Below are positions 8,171 through 17,282 of a stretch of 64,000 nucleotides of DNA, piece by piece (within the stretch, counting starts at the first letter, position 1; the number at the start of each line of letters is the position of its first letter). The notes below the pieces were generated by a model. That model ran no database searches, was not told where the DNA came from, and was given only the letters and a program-made list of their open reading frames with translations. This DNA comes from Paenibacillus rigui. Lineage in GTDB: Bacteria; Bacillota; Bacilli; Paenibacillales; NBRC-103111. A program made the position numbers and the translations under genes. Location of the stretch: NCBI RefSeq assembly GCF_002234615.1, contig NZ_NMQW01000057.1, positions 78,085 through 142,084 on the forward strand, given 5' to 3'.

Positions 8171-9007
8171 TTACACCTCTAAACGGTAAAATACCGCTGC
8201 ATTCCGTCCCAGCACATCGTCCAGCTCCGTATCGGAAAGCTGCTTCGGAAGCGTATTACGGAGCAATGCATACACCTCGGAATATTGTGCAGCCAGCAGG
8301 CAGACCGGCCAGTCGCTGCCGTACATGACCCGTTTTGTTCCGAAATGCTCCACGATATGATGGACATAGGGTACGAAATGAGCTTCCTCCCAATGGTCGT
8401 GGTCCGCTTCCGTTACCATGCCCGAGAGCTTGCAGTAGACGCCAGGGAAATCTTTGGCGATACGGGCCATATGCGTTTGCCAAGGCTCCAGCTCCTGCTT
8501 GGAGATTACCGGTTTGGCGATATGATCGATCACCGCCCGTAAATTCGGAACAAGCTCCAACAGCTTATAGGTGTCCTCCACCTGATGCGACTTAATCAGG
8601 ACGTCCACAGGAAACTGCTCCTTTTCCATAAAACGCAGGCCTTCCAGAACCCCCGGACGAAAGGCGAACTCCATATCGATATCCTGGAGCATGATTCGGA
8701 TTCCTTTGAAAAAGGGATTTTGACGAAGCCTTGCATAGTCCTCCTGATAGGTTGGACTCTCCAGATCAAGCCACCCTACCACGCCTGCAATCGTATCCGT
8801 CTGCTCGCACAAGCTCAGCATGAAATCCGTCTCCGCCACCGTTGGTTCCGCCTGCACGACAATTGTCTTCTGAATACCGTTGGCCTGAAGATGCGCTTCC
8901 AAATCCTTCGGCAAATAAGTTTGGTATAGGACCGGCACGTCCGGCGTCAGCCATCCGTAATCCCCGCGGTCCAGACTCCAGTAATGCTGATGCGAATCAA
9001 TTCTCAT
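8171..9007 (-). CDS. amidohydrolase family 2 protein (sugar lactonase-like)
   Basis: A 278 aa TIM-barrel metal hydrolase. It opens with the family's MRIDSHQHYW motif (metal-binding HxH) and contains DHIAKP and the C-terminal YGSDWPVC with the catalytic Asp. The closest known group is L-fuconolactonase/L-rhamnonolactonase/2-pyrone-4,6-dicarboxylate lactonase. I start at ATG 9007, behind GAGGAG; the ORF extends to 9031 with no better site. It forms a two-gene unit with the downstream lactonase. Next to pectin-degrading genes, an L-rhamnonolactonase role in rhamnose use is attractive but inferred. Confidence 0.75.
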   Translation of the reverse strand: MRIDSHQHYWSLDRGDYGWLTPDVPVLYQTYLPKDLEAHLQANGIQKTIVVQAEPTVAETDFMLSLCEQTDTIAGVVGWLDLESPTYQEDYARLRQNPFFKGIRIMLQDIDMEFAFRPGVLEGLRFMEKEQFPVDVLIKSHQVEDTYKLLELVPNLRAVIDHIAKPVISKQELEPWQTHMARIAKDFPGVYCKLSGMVTEADHDHWEEAHFVPYVHHIVEHFGTKRVMYGSDWPVCLLAAQYSEVYALLRNTLPKQLSDTELDDVLGRNAAVFYRLEV

Positions 9008-9160
9008 CCCCGGTATCTCCTCACCATCCATGGTTTACAAGCTTGTGATGTTGTTCCCACTTACGATGATAATATAGGAGAAGCGGTTTCACAACCTCCA
9101 CACCAACAGCAAAAAAACACCCGGGAGTGATCCGTTCTTCAGCGGATGGTTCAAGCAACT

Positions 9161-9194
9161 AAAAAGAAGGGCCCTCCCTGTACCGGGAAAGCCC
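9161..9194 (-). terminator. intrinsic terminator after the PL26-like gene
   Basis: On the minus strand GGGCTTTCCC (9185-9194) pairs with GGGAGGGCCC (9169-9178), including G-T pairs, followed by TTCTTTTT. The rest of the 9008-9268 gap holds nothing further I can name. Confidence 0.75.
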
Positions 9195-9268
9195 TCGCTT
9201 TTGACGTACGGCCAGGCCTGGCTAGCCCTAAGATTCAGGCTTAGCATGAACGGCTGTGCACGCACGCG

Positions 9269-11899
9269 TCATTCTTTATTCGGCTCTAATAAGGAATCAC
9301 CGATCAGTTCAAGACAAACGATGGCATTCAAGCACCATTGGGAAACGGAATTCGTCGAAATCCACGGAATTTCGTGAATGTCTCTGATGTACTCGGCTCT
9401 CGAAACCGGCAGCCGCTCCGCAGCCAGCTTCAAATCCCCCATCCCTGCGTCGTTCAGCAGAATCGTCCAGGCCTGCTTGGCCAATGCCTCATCCTTATAC
9501 TTCCGCGCGGCAAAGGCGGCTATGCCGGTAGAAAACATCGGCCACGCATAGCCTCCGCTCGGCATATCCCCAACCAGCTGCTGCTCCTTCTGTTCTCTCG
9601 GCAAATTGTAAAAGGCGCCGATTTCGGCTAGCATCTCATCCCAATCCGGGTCTTTCAGCATAAGCGACAGCTCCATCCATACTTGCGGACCACCCATACA
9701 GATGGCCAGATGGCCTCCCGCGTTATTGCCCATATCGAACAGCCGGCCGGTTTTCGGATCATAGCCATGAACGGCCAGGTTCCGCATCCGGTTCGGCATC
9801 TGCTTCAATGATTCGATGCCCGTAAGCAGCTTGTCACGGTACGAAGTATCCTCCGTCCGTTCCCAACGGGTCATCCAGTTCGAGGTAAAAGCGGCCCAGT
9901 CCGGTCCCACGCGGGCGTGTGTCGGGTATTCGTCCTTCGGAAAGTAATAGCGCATCGGATCCAAATGGACGGTCGTATAATCGGAATCGACCACTTCATT
10001 CATGATGTCTCCAATCCGCTCATCCGCTGTCAAGTAATAGTAATAGCGGTGCAGCCCCGCCATTGAAATCCGCGCTTCCTTACAGCCGCAGCCCCAATGC
10101 ACGACGTTATGACGGGAGCCCAAGCCCGCATATTCTCCGAAATGATATACATCCGCTTCGCTTGTATGCCGGGTCATCGCCTCCGCCATCCGAAACACAT
10201 CCGCTCTGCCTGTCCGAAGGAACATGAGCCACAGCCACATGTTGGGCACCAGCTCCGTATTTTGCCAAGCGCAGCCTCCGATGTCGTAGCGCCAAGTATG
10301 GCGCACCGTGTCATAGCTGTGCATGACATCGCCATAATCCCAGAAGCCGTACCATCTGCGCTGTTCGATTTCCTGCTGGTAAAATGCAATGGCAGCCTCC
10401 AGCTGATCCTCGACGGCTCCTTTGACCGGGGAGCTGCGGTCCGGAAGACTCCACACGCCGAACGCTTGGGTGCGATGGTAGTACTCCGGCTCGCAAACCA
10501 GCAAGGACGGCGATTGCGTTTCCGCCGTAAGCGCCAGCAGCTCATCGTGGCTCGGCGTACGATCGCAGCACCATAAAGACAGCTCGCTCGTATTGGCCAC
10601 CCCGTAAGGCGTGCTCCGCATTTCGTCGAAGCCTTCGTACGAGGATTGAAGATGCGTCGTCGTATCATAATGGCGCAGGTCCATCGCCGGCGCGTCCGGA
10701 GACCAGAACCACAGCGTCATCTCGGCCGTTTCCTTCGACAGCCCACTCAGCTCAAGTGAAGACGGATGCTTCCGCCAAAAGTTTCTGACCCCCGCGGCCA
10801 AGCCCCCGTGCTCCCCGCCGGCAAACACCAATCCGTTGGAACGGTTCCCTGCCGCTGCCCGAATCCATGCACAGCCTTCCTGAGTGCGCTTCGAGATCGT
10901 ATACGAGTCCGCAGATTGCTGAACCAGCTTGTAGCTGTCCCATACGGCAGATTCTTCGATCAGCCCGATAAACCGCGCATCCTCCTCTGGATCGAACGCC
11001 ACCTTTTCTCCAGCCGATTGGCGCTTGAATAGCTCCTCGTACTTCCCTGTGGTCCGGATCGTCATCAAATGCTTCGGAGATTCAATGAACAAGCCGGTAT
11101 CGCCCGCAAAGCGAATATGGCGGTTATATAACGGTCCTTGCATCGGCATAGCGAAGGTCATGCCAAGCCCTTTGATGAAATCCATATGCGGGTTGCCGTC
11201 ATACATAAACGTATGAACAGCCTTAATGGAATGCTGACCGGCATAGAAATACAGGCGCAATGTAAAAGGAAGCCATTCCCTGACACCCGAGGTCAGCTTA
11301 TGACGACCTTCCACCCTGACAACAGCGCGAACGGGGCCGCTCTGTTCGATAACCGCTTCGGTCACGAGGCTGACGTAGTCATGCTCTTTGATCGAACGCT
11401 GACCGGAGGTGCAATGCCGTTCCTCCACAATACAGCGCAGCTTTCCGTCAGTGCAAAGAAGCGTATCGCCGCGATAGATCGCGCTTACGACAGACGCCCC
11501 CCGCTTATTCAACAGACAGCGGATGCTTCCCGTATCCACTTCAATGACATCCCCTTGCTGCGATACGGCAACCTGTTCGGCTGTAGTCTGCGAGCGGTCC
11601 TGGTTCCGCTTGGTTAAGGAATAAGAAGCCGAGCGGCTGTCTGGCATGGACACCGCATGAGCGGACCATTTTACACTGCCATCGGGCCAATAAGCCGTAG
11701 GCCAGCTTTGTACCGGAAGCTCCGCCTCATCATCGCCGCGAAGAGAGAACGTTTCGCCCCGTTGAAGCTCCCCTTCCGCCCAGGGCACACCCCAAGTGAC
11801 ACCTGCTGCTGGAGCTTTGTGCTCCGTATTGCTATCTAACCAGCCCAATCGGATGGATTGGTCTTCCGAATGCTTTCCCATGTCCTCGTCTCCCCGCAT
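9269..11899 (-). CDS. PcRGLX/YetA-like exo-rhamnogalacturonan lyase family protein (PL26-like)
   Basis: An 876 aa protein with the architecture of Bacillus YetA and fungal exo-rhamnogalacturonan lyase PcRGLX: an N-terminal beta-rich part (LGWLDSNTEHKAPAAGVTWG, WPDGSVKWSAHAV), a central beta domain, and a C-terminal alpha/alpha-toroid (WRYDIGGCAWQNTE, HNVVHWGCG). There is no signal peptide, so it probably acts in the cytoplasm on imported rhamnogalacturonan oligomers, releasing unsaturated disaccharides for the GH105 enzyme encoded upstream. I chose ATG 11899, which has GAAGGA upstream and lies just after the GH105 stop; the ORF extends to 11986 by overlapping that gene. ATG 11881 is an alternative. 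Enzyme activity is inferred from family. Confidence 0.8.
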   Translation of the reverse strand: MRGDEDMGKHSEDQSIRLGWLDSNTEHKAPAAGVTWGVPWAEGELQRGETFSLRGDDEAELPVQSWPTAYWPDGSVKWSAHAVSMPDSRSASYSLTKRNQDRSQTTAEQVAVSQQGDVIEVDTGSIRCLLNKRGASVVSAIYRGDTLLCTDGKLRCIVEERHCTSGQRSIKEHDYVSLVTEAVIEQSGPVRAVVRVEGRHKLTSGVREWLPFTLRLYFYAGQHSIKAVHTFMYDGNPHMDFIKGLGMTFAMPMQGPLYNRHIRFAGDTGLFIESPKHLMTIRTTGKYEELFKRQSAGEKVAFDPEEDARFIGLIEESAVWDSYKLVQQSADSYTISKRTQEGCAWIRAAAGNRSNGLVFAGGEHGGLAAGVRNFWRKHPSSLELSGLSKETAEMTLWFWSPDAPAMDLRHYDTTTHLQSSYEGFDEMRSTPYGVANTSELSLWCCDRTPSHDELLALTAETQSPSLLVCEPEYYHRTQAFGVWSLPDRSSPVKGAVEDQLEAAIAFYQQEIEQRRWYGFWDYGDVMHSYDTVRHTWRYDIGGCAWQNTELVPNMWLWLMFLRTGRADVFRMAEAMTRHTSEADVYHFGEYAGLGSRHNVVHWGCGCKEARISMAGLHRYYYYLTADERIGDIMNEVVDSDYTTVHLDPMRYYFPKDEYPTHARVGPDWAAFTSNWMTRWERTEDTSYRDKLLTGIESLKQMPNRMRNLAVHGYDPKTGRLFDMGNNAGGHLAICMGGPQVWMELSLMLKDPDWDEMLAEIGAFYNLPREQKEQQLVGDMPSGGYAWPMFSTGIAAFAARKYKDEALAKQAWTILLNDAGMGDLKLAAERLPVSRAEYIRDIHEIPWISTNSVSQWCLNAIVCLELIGDSLLEPNKE

Positions 11900-11919
11900 T
11901 TTGCAATCCTTCGCATCGA

Positions 11920-12987
11920 TTATTTGCTTGCCAGTGTCTCCGTCAGCAGCATGATCGCCAACGCTTGTCCATAAGCTGTAGGGCAAATCGGAATGTTCAA
12001 ATAATGCTCGTCGTTCATGCCGATCGCAGTGCCATAGGAAACCTGCAGCACCGTACCGTCCTCATCAATGTTAGCAATCACTGCTTGTACCGCCTTCTCT
12101 GCCGTAGCCGCATACGAAGCGTCCAGATATCCTTGGCGGACTGCCTTCAAAATACCGTAGCCGAATCCCGCCGTAGCCGAAGTCTCGGTGTAAGAAGACG
12201 GGTCTGTCAAAATGGTGTGCCACATGCCGTCCGATTCCTGAAGCTTGGCCAAAGTTCTCGCCTGCGCCTCCAGCGCTTCCAGCAAATAACGCTTGACCGG
12301 TCCTTCCAATTCGGCAATTTCCAGAAACTCCACGACACCGGCTGTAAACCAGCAGTTGCCGCGGGCCCACAGTGTGCGTCCGAAGTGATGTCGGCCGATG
12401 AAGCTCCAGCCATGGAACCACAACCCGGTCTCAGGGTCATGCAAATATTTGATATGCAGCAAAAATTGGTAGACCGCTTCGTCCACATACTCCTGCTTGC
12501 CGGTCACTTTGCCCATCTTGGCCAAGAACAGCACGGTCATGAACAGCGTGTCGTCCCACAGCTGCTCCACATTATCCTCAATGATCGTAATATGCTGAAG
12601 TCCGCCCTCCTCGGTGCGAGGCATGTCGTACATGACCCATTCCGCCCATTCGGAGCAGACGTTCAGGTAAGCTTCGTTCTTGGTCTGCTCGTACAAGTGA
12701 ATCAGGGCGAGCAGAGGCGCGACGGAATTGACATTTTTGGGAGGCAGCCCCTCAGCCAGATGACGGTCATACCAGTCAATGAGAAAATCCGTATACTCCT
12801 GTTTTCCTGTGAATCGGGTATATTTGAATAAACCGTACAAGGCAACACCGAGCGGCCATTCCCAGACATCAAAGTCCATATGGTCATTGGCATTGTCCTT
12901 GTTAGCCGACACCAGACGCTGGAACACCTTCTCCAATAGCTCTGCCGTGTTCGTAACGGTTACCTCTTGATTCGATTGCTGCATCAT
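11920..12987 (-). CDS. unsaturated rhamnogalacturonyl hydrolase (GH105, YesR/YteR-like)
   Basis: A 355 aa alpha/alpha-barrel enzyme. The segments DVWEWPLGVALYGLFKY and EDNVEQLWDDTLFMTVLFL are GH105 hallmarks; the aspartate pair at about residues 145-146 includes the catalytic Asp. It removes the unsaturated galacturonyl residue from lyase products of rhamnogalacturonan in the cytoplasm. The start is ATG 12987 behind AGGGAG; the track also allows GTG 12993. It is the first gene of a two-gene operon with the PL26-like lyase (20-base gap). A near-consensus CRE lies about 42 bases upstream, consistent with glucose repression. Confidence 0.9.
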   Translation of the reverse strand: MMQQSNQEVTVTNTAELLEKVFQRLVSANKDNANDHMDFDVWEWPLGVALYGLFKYTRFTGKQEYTDFLIDWYDRHLAEGLPPKNVNSVAPLLALIHLYEQTKNEAYLNVCSEWAEWVMYDMPRTEEGGLQHITIIEDNVEQLWDDTLFMTVLFLAKMGKVTGKQEYVDEAVYQFLLHIKYLHDPETGLWFHGWSFIGRHHFGRTLWARGNCWFTAGVVEFLEIAELEGPVKRYLLEALEAQARTLAKLQESDGMWHTILTDPSSYTETSATAGFGYGILKAVRQGYLDASYAATAEKAVQAVIANIDEDGTVLQVSYGTAIGMNDEHYLNIPICPTAYGQALAIMLLTETLASK

Positions 12988-12999
12988 TGACACACTCCC

Positions 13000-13044
13000 T
13001 TAAATTGATTTAATGGATATGAAGGTGAGCGCAAGCGTTTTCAT
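13000..13044 (-). promoter_or_regulatory. candidate CRE and TTAAAT palindrome before the GH105 operon
   Basis: GCGCAAGCGTTTTCAT (13029-13044), read on the minus strand as ATGAAAACGCTTGCGC, fits the CcpA site WTGNAANCGNWNNCAW except at the last two positions. TTAAATTGATTTAA (13000-13013) is a perfect 6-bp inverted repeat and resembles the repeat before the GH51 gene. Confidence 0.45.
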
Positions 13045-13221
13045 CTGCCAGATGAGGGGCAGTAACAGCTCGTCCTGCTCTGTGGAAAGCAATGGATTGC
13101 GTTAAGATCTATGTATACGATACCTTTATTTGTTTTTGTTTTCAACCGTTTTCTTTTGAATTTCTTTTTTAATGCAATGAGAAAACCCATTCAACTGGAC
13201 ATTGAAAACCGCAAATTGTAA

Positions 13222-13251
13222 AATCCCCTGCGAAAAAGAAAGCAGGGGATT
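13222..13251 (-). terminator. intrinsic terminator after the GH51 gene
   Basis: AATCCCCTGC (13222-13231) pairs perfectly with GCAGGGGATT (13242-13251). On the minus strand it is followed by TTTTAC. It separates the GH51 gene from the GH105 operon. Confidence 0.75.
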
Positions 13252-13303
13252 GCATGCTTGCTATTCAACTGATCTTGCCGGATAACGTCCGGCGCGTCGG
13301 CAA

Positions 13304-14867
<1,564 letters not shown>

Positions 14868-15029
14868 CTTTTATTTTCATCCTTATTTTAAAAGAAAGCT
14901 GTTTCTTCTGTCAATAACAAAATAAACACGGCATCCATCGATGCTTATACAGGAGTGAAGCTTTTCTTTTCGCTCATTTTACTTTATACTTTATTAAAAC
15001 AATCGATGACACGAGGAGTTTGTCCACCT

Positions 15030-15947
15030 ATGATTCATATCAAAGACTTAAAAACAGGCTTGAACCTATTCAAGGCATTGAGCTCCGATATCCGGCTGCA
15101 AATTATTGAACTGCTTGCTGAGCACGAGCATCTGAATTTAAATGATTTGGCCCACAAGCTGGATTTGACGAACGGCGCTATTACTATGCATATCAAGAAG
15201 CTGGAGGAGAGCGGACTGATTGAGATTCAAACCGCGGTAGGCAAGCATGGCATCCAAAAAATATGTTATCTGAACGAAAACAAGCTTGTCGTAGAACTAA
15301 AAAGTCAGGAAAAAGGAAACAATATTTATGAGGTCGACATTCCGGTAGGACGCTACAGCTCTTATGAGGTAAAACCGACCTGCGGAATGGCAACCCGCGA
15401 CAAAATCATCGGCGAGTTCGACGATCCGCGATATTTCGCCGACCCTCAGCATATTCACGCCGACATTGTATGGCTGACGGAGGGACACTTCGAGTATCGG
15501 ATCCCGAATTATTTGAAATCGAACCAGCAGTTCGAGGAGCTTCAATTCATTATGGAGATCGGTTCGGAGGCACCCGGATACTGTAATAATTGGCCTTCGG
15601 ATATTTATTTCTATGTGAATGATCAAGAGATCGGCTATTGGACTAGCCCAGGGGACTTCGGCGGGGTGAGAGGAACGTTTAACCCGGACTGGTGGCCTCT
15701 CAGCTTAAACCAGTACGGACTGCTCAAGCTGATCCGTATCAACAAGGACGGCTCCTTTATTGACGGAACCAAGGTTTCCGAAATAACGCTGGATCATATC
15801 GGACTTGATTATAAAAGCGATATCAAGCTGAAAATCGGCGTGCCAGCCCACGCCAAGAACCCCCATGGCCTCACCTTATTCGGCAGCCACTTCGGCAACT
15901 ACAATCAAAACATTACCGCTCGCGTCCTATATCAGCAGCAGATGTAA
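15030..15947 (+). CDS. ArsR-like winged-helix regulator with large C-terminal ligand domain
   Basis: A 305 aa protein. Residues about 10-85 are an ArsR-type helix-turn-helix (LFKALSSDIRLQIIELLAEH, ANKLD-type recognition helix LDLTNGAITMHIKKLEESGL). The remaining 220 residues are beta-rich (YWTSPGDFGGVRG, FNPDWWPLSLNQYGLLKLIR) and may bind a ligand, perhaps a sugar; I cannot name that domain. Divergence from the GH51 gene suggests local control. The start is ATG 15030 behind GAGGAG (11-base spacing); the ORF can be extended to 14955. A terminator follows, so it is monocistronic. Confidence 0.75.
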   Translation: MIHIKDLKTGLNLFKALSSDIRLQIIELLAEHEHLNLNDLAHKLDLTNGAITMHIKKLEESGLIEIQTAVGKHGIQKICYLNENKLVVELKSQEKGNNIYEVDIPVGRYSSYEVKPTCGMATRDKIIGEFDDPRYFADPQHIHADIVWLTEGHFEYRIPNYLKSNQQFEELQFIMEIGSEAPGYCNNWPSDIYFYVNDQEIGYWTSPGDFGGVRGTFNPDWWPLSLNQYGLLKLIRINKDGSFIDGTKVSEITLDHIGLDYKSDIKLKIGVPAHAKNPHGLTLFGSHFGNYNQNITARVLYQQQM

Positions 15948-15971
15948 ACAATATAAGGTTTCAACAGCCGC

Positions 15972-16007
15972 GGGCAGGGGGAATCACCTCTGCCCTGTTC
16001 TTTTTTT
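15972..16007 (+). terminator. intrinsic terminator after the winged-helix regulator
   Basis: GGGCAGGGG pairs with CCTCTGCCC (one G-T), followed by GTTC and seven T (16001-16007). Confidence 0.8.
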
Positions 16008-16173
16008 AATGAATCCGTTCATGAAAAAGGGGATGGATTCACTTTTTTTATGGCAAATAATGGGAAAACCATGGAATTCATAGATTCTGTAGTAAAATTG
16101 TAAAACTATTTTAATGTTATTTTAATAATCGTAATATATCCTATTTACATATCCAATATTAGGTTGGTGATCA

Positions 16174-16404
16174 ATGATGAAACTATTTATTACTATTCAC
16201 AACAAAAAGGTACCTGTGTACACCGATGAAAAGACAAATAAGAAATTTAATTTATTAAAATCCGCCGTGGAATCGAAGCTCGTTAAAGGAAGAAAAGCAG
16301 TGAAGAAATGCCTGGACTCCTTGATCAGCATCGAAATCGTAGGCTGCGAAGCGATTCTTCATTCCCTGAACGAACGAGACTCGCTCGCTTTATCCCTCTA
16401 TTAA
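16174..16404 (+). CDS. small hypothetical protein
   Basis: A 76 aa basic open frame with lysine-rich N-terminal half (IHNKKVPVYTDEKTNKKF) and a more hydrophobic C-terminal part. The AT-rich DNA upstream could hold a promoter, but the ribosome site (GGTGATCA) is weak. I recognise no family. It stands alone between terminators, so context gives no function. It may be real because it is a single uninterrupted frame with sensible codons, but could be chance. Confidence 0.4.
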   Translation: MMKLFITIHNKKVPVYTDEKTNKKFNLLKSAVESKLVKGRKAVKKCLDSLISIEIVGCEAILHSLNERDSLALSLY

Positions 16405-16513
16405 TCTATGAAAACAAACAGCTTGAAATTTTAGCATAGGCCGGGACAACAGCTTCGCCGTCTTCGAAGGCATCCGTGTGTCACAATTCACTGCATAGGC
16501 AGACCGGATGTAC

Positions 16514-16562
16514 ACACAAAAAAAACAAAATCCAGACCTTTCCCGGAAGGGTCTGGATTTTG
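16514..16562 (-). terminator. strong bidirectional terminator after the DinB gene
   Basis: CAAAATCCAGACC (16526-16538) pairs perfectly over 13 bp with GGTCTGGATTTTG (16550-16562). On the minus strand a run of eight T follows. Confidence 0.85.
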
Positions 16563-16578
16563 TAATGCCTGCAAAACG

Positions 16579-17094
16579 TCATTCGATGTAGCGTTCCTTC
16601 AGCACGTTCAAATGATGCAACTCATGCCCGATGATAATACATGCCAACGCTAGCGGGGTCATGGGACCGCCGTTGACGTTGCCTTGGCGCTGCCATGCTT
16701 CATCGTTCAAGCCTGCAAGCAGCGATAGCGTGGAATGCCTTACGAGACGAAGCTCTTCAAGCAAATAAGCGGTTGCCAGCCCGTCGAAGGACGCCCCCGG
16801 CACATAGATATCCTGATCATAGCCAGGCAAGGGCCCTGTCTCGCCGCGGGCAATACAGAGAAGCCGGTAAGCCATGATCCGTTCATTATCGGAGATATGA
16901 CCTACAACCTGCTTGACCGACCATTTGTCAGGTGCATACCGGTGCTCCCACTGCTCTTCGCTTAAGGACTCCAGCCACCCGAGCACGGTCTGGTGCTGAG
17001 CCTGCAGAATCGTTAGCAGTTCACCTTCAGGCACCAGCCCTATATACATCTCATAAAACGGATTGTATTCCCCCTGCCGAGGTCTTAACTTCAT
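16579..17094 (-). CDS. DinB family protein
   Basis: A 171 aa four-helix-bundle protein of the DinB/DUF664-like superfamily. Metal-ligand histidines appear in the expected places: KQVVGHISDNER in helix 2 and IIGHELHHLNVLKERY at the C-terminus. KWSVKQVVGHI is typical of the damage-inducible YfiT/DinB group, some members of which are thiol transferases. The start is ATG 17094, behind GAGGGTGG; the ORF extends to 17139 without a site. Monocistronic, ends at a strong terminator. Confidence 0.85.
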   Translation of the reverse strand: MKLRPRQGEYNPFYEMYIGLVPEGELLTILQAQHQTVLGWLESLSEEQWEHRYAPDKWSVKQVVGHISDNERIMAYRLLCIARGETGPLPGYDQDIYVPGASFDGLATAYLLEELRLVRHSTLSLLAGLNDEAWQRQGNVNGGPMTPLALACIIIGHELHHLNVLKERYIE

Positions 17095-17282
17095 CTCAAA
17101 CCACCCTCTCCCACTTAAGATTTTAAAAAGATTCGACACGCATCCATCCTATTCCTTCCATGGATATAATCCCCTGACATCCAACGAAAAAATGACAGCT
17201 TCTTCTGGCATCGCCGAACCTGAAAAGGTACAATAAGGCTACTTCTACTATACCTATACCGACTCATGGAGAAACGAACCTT

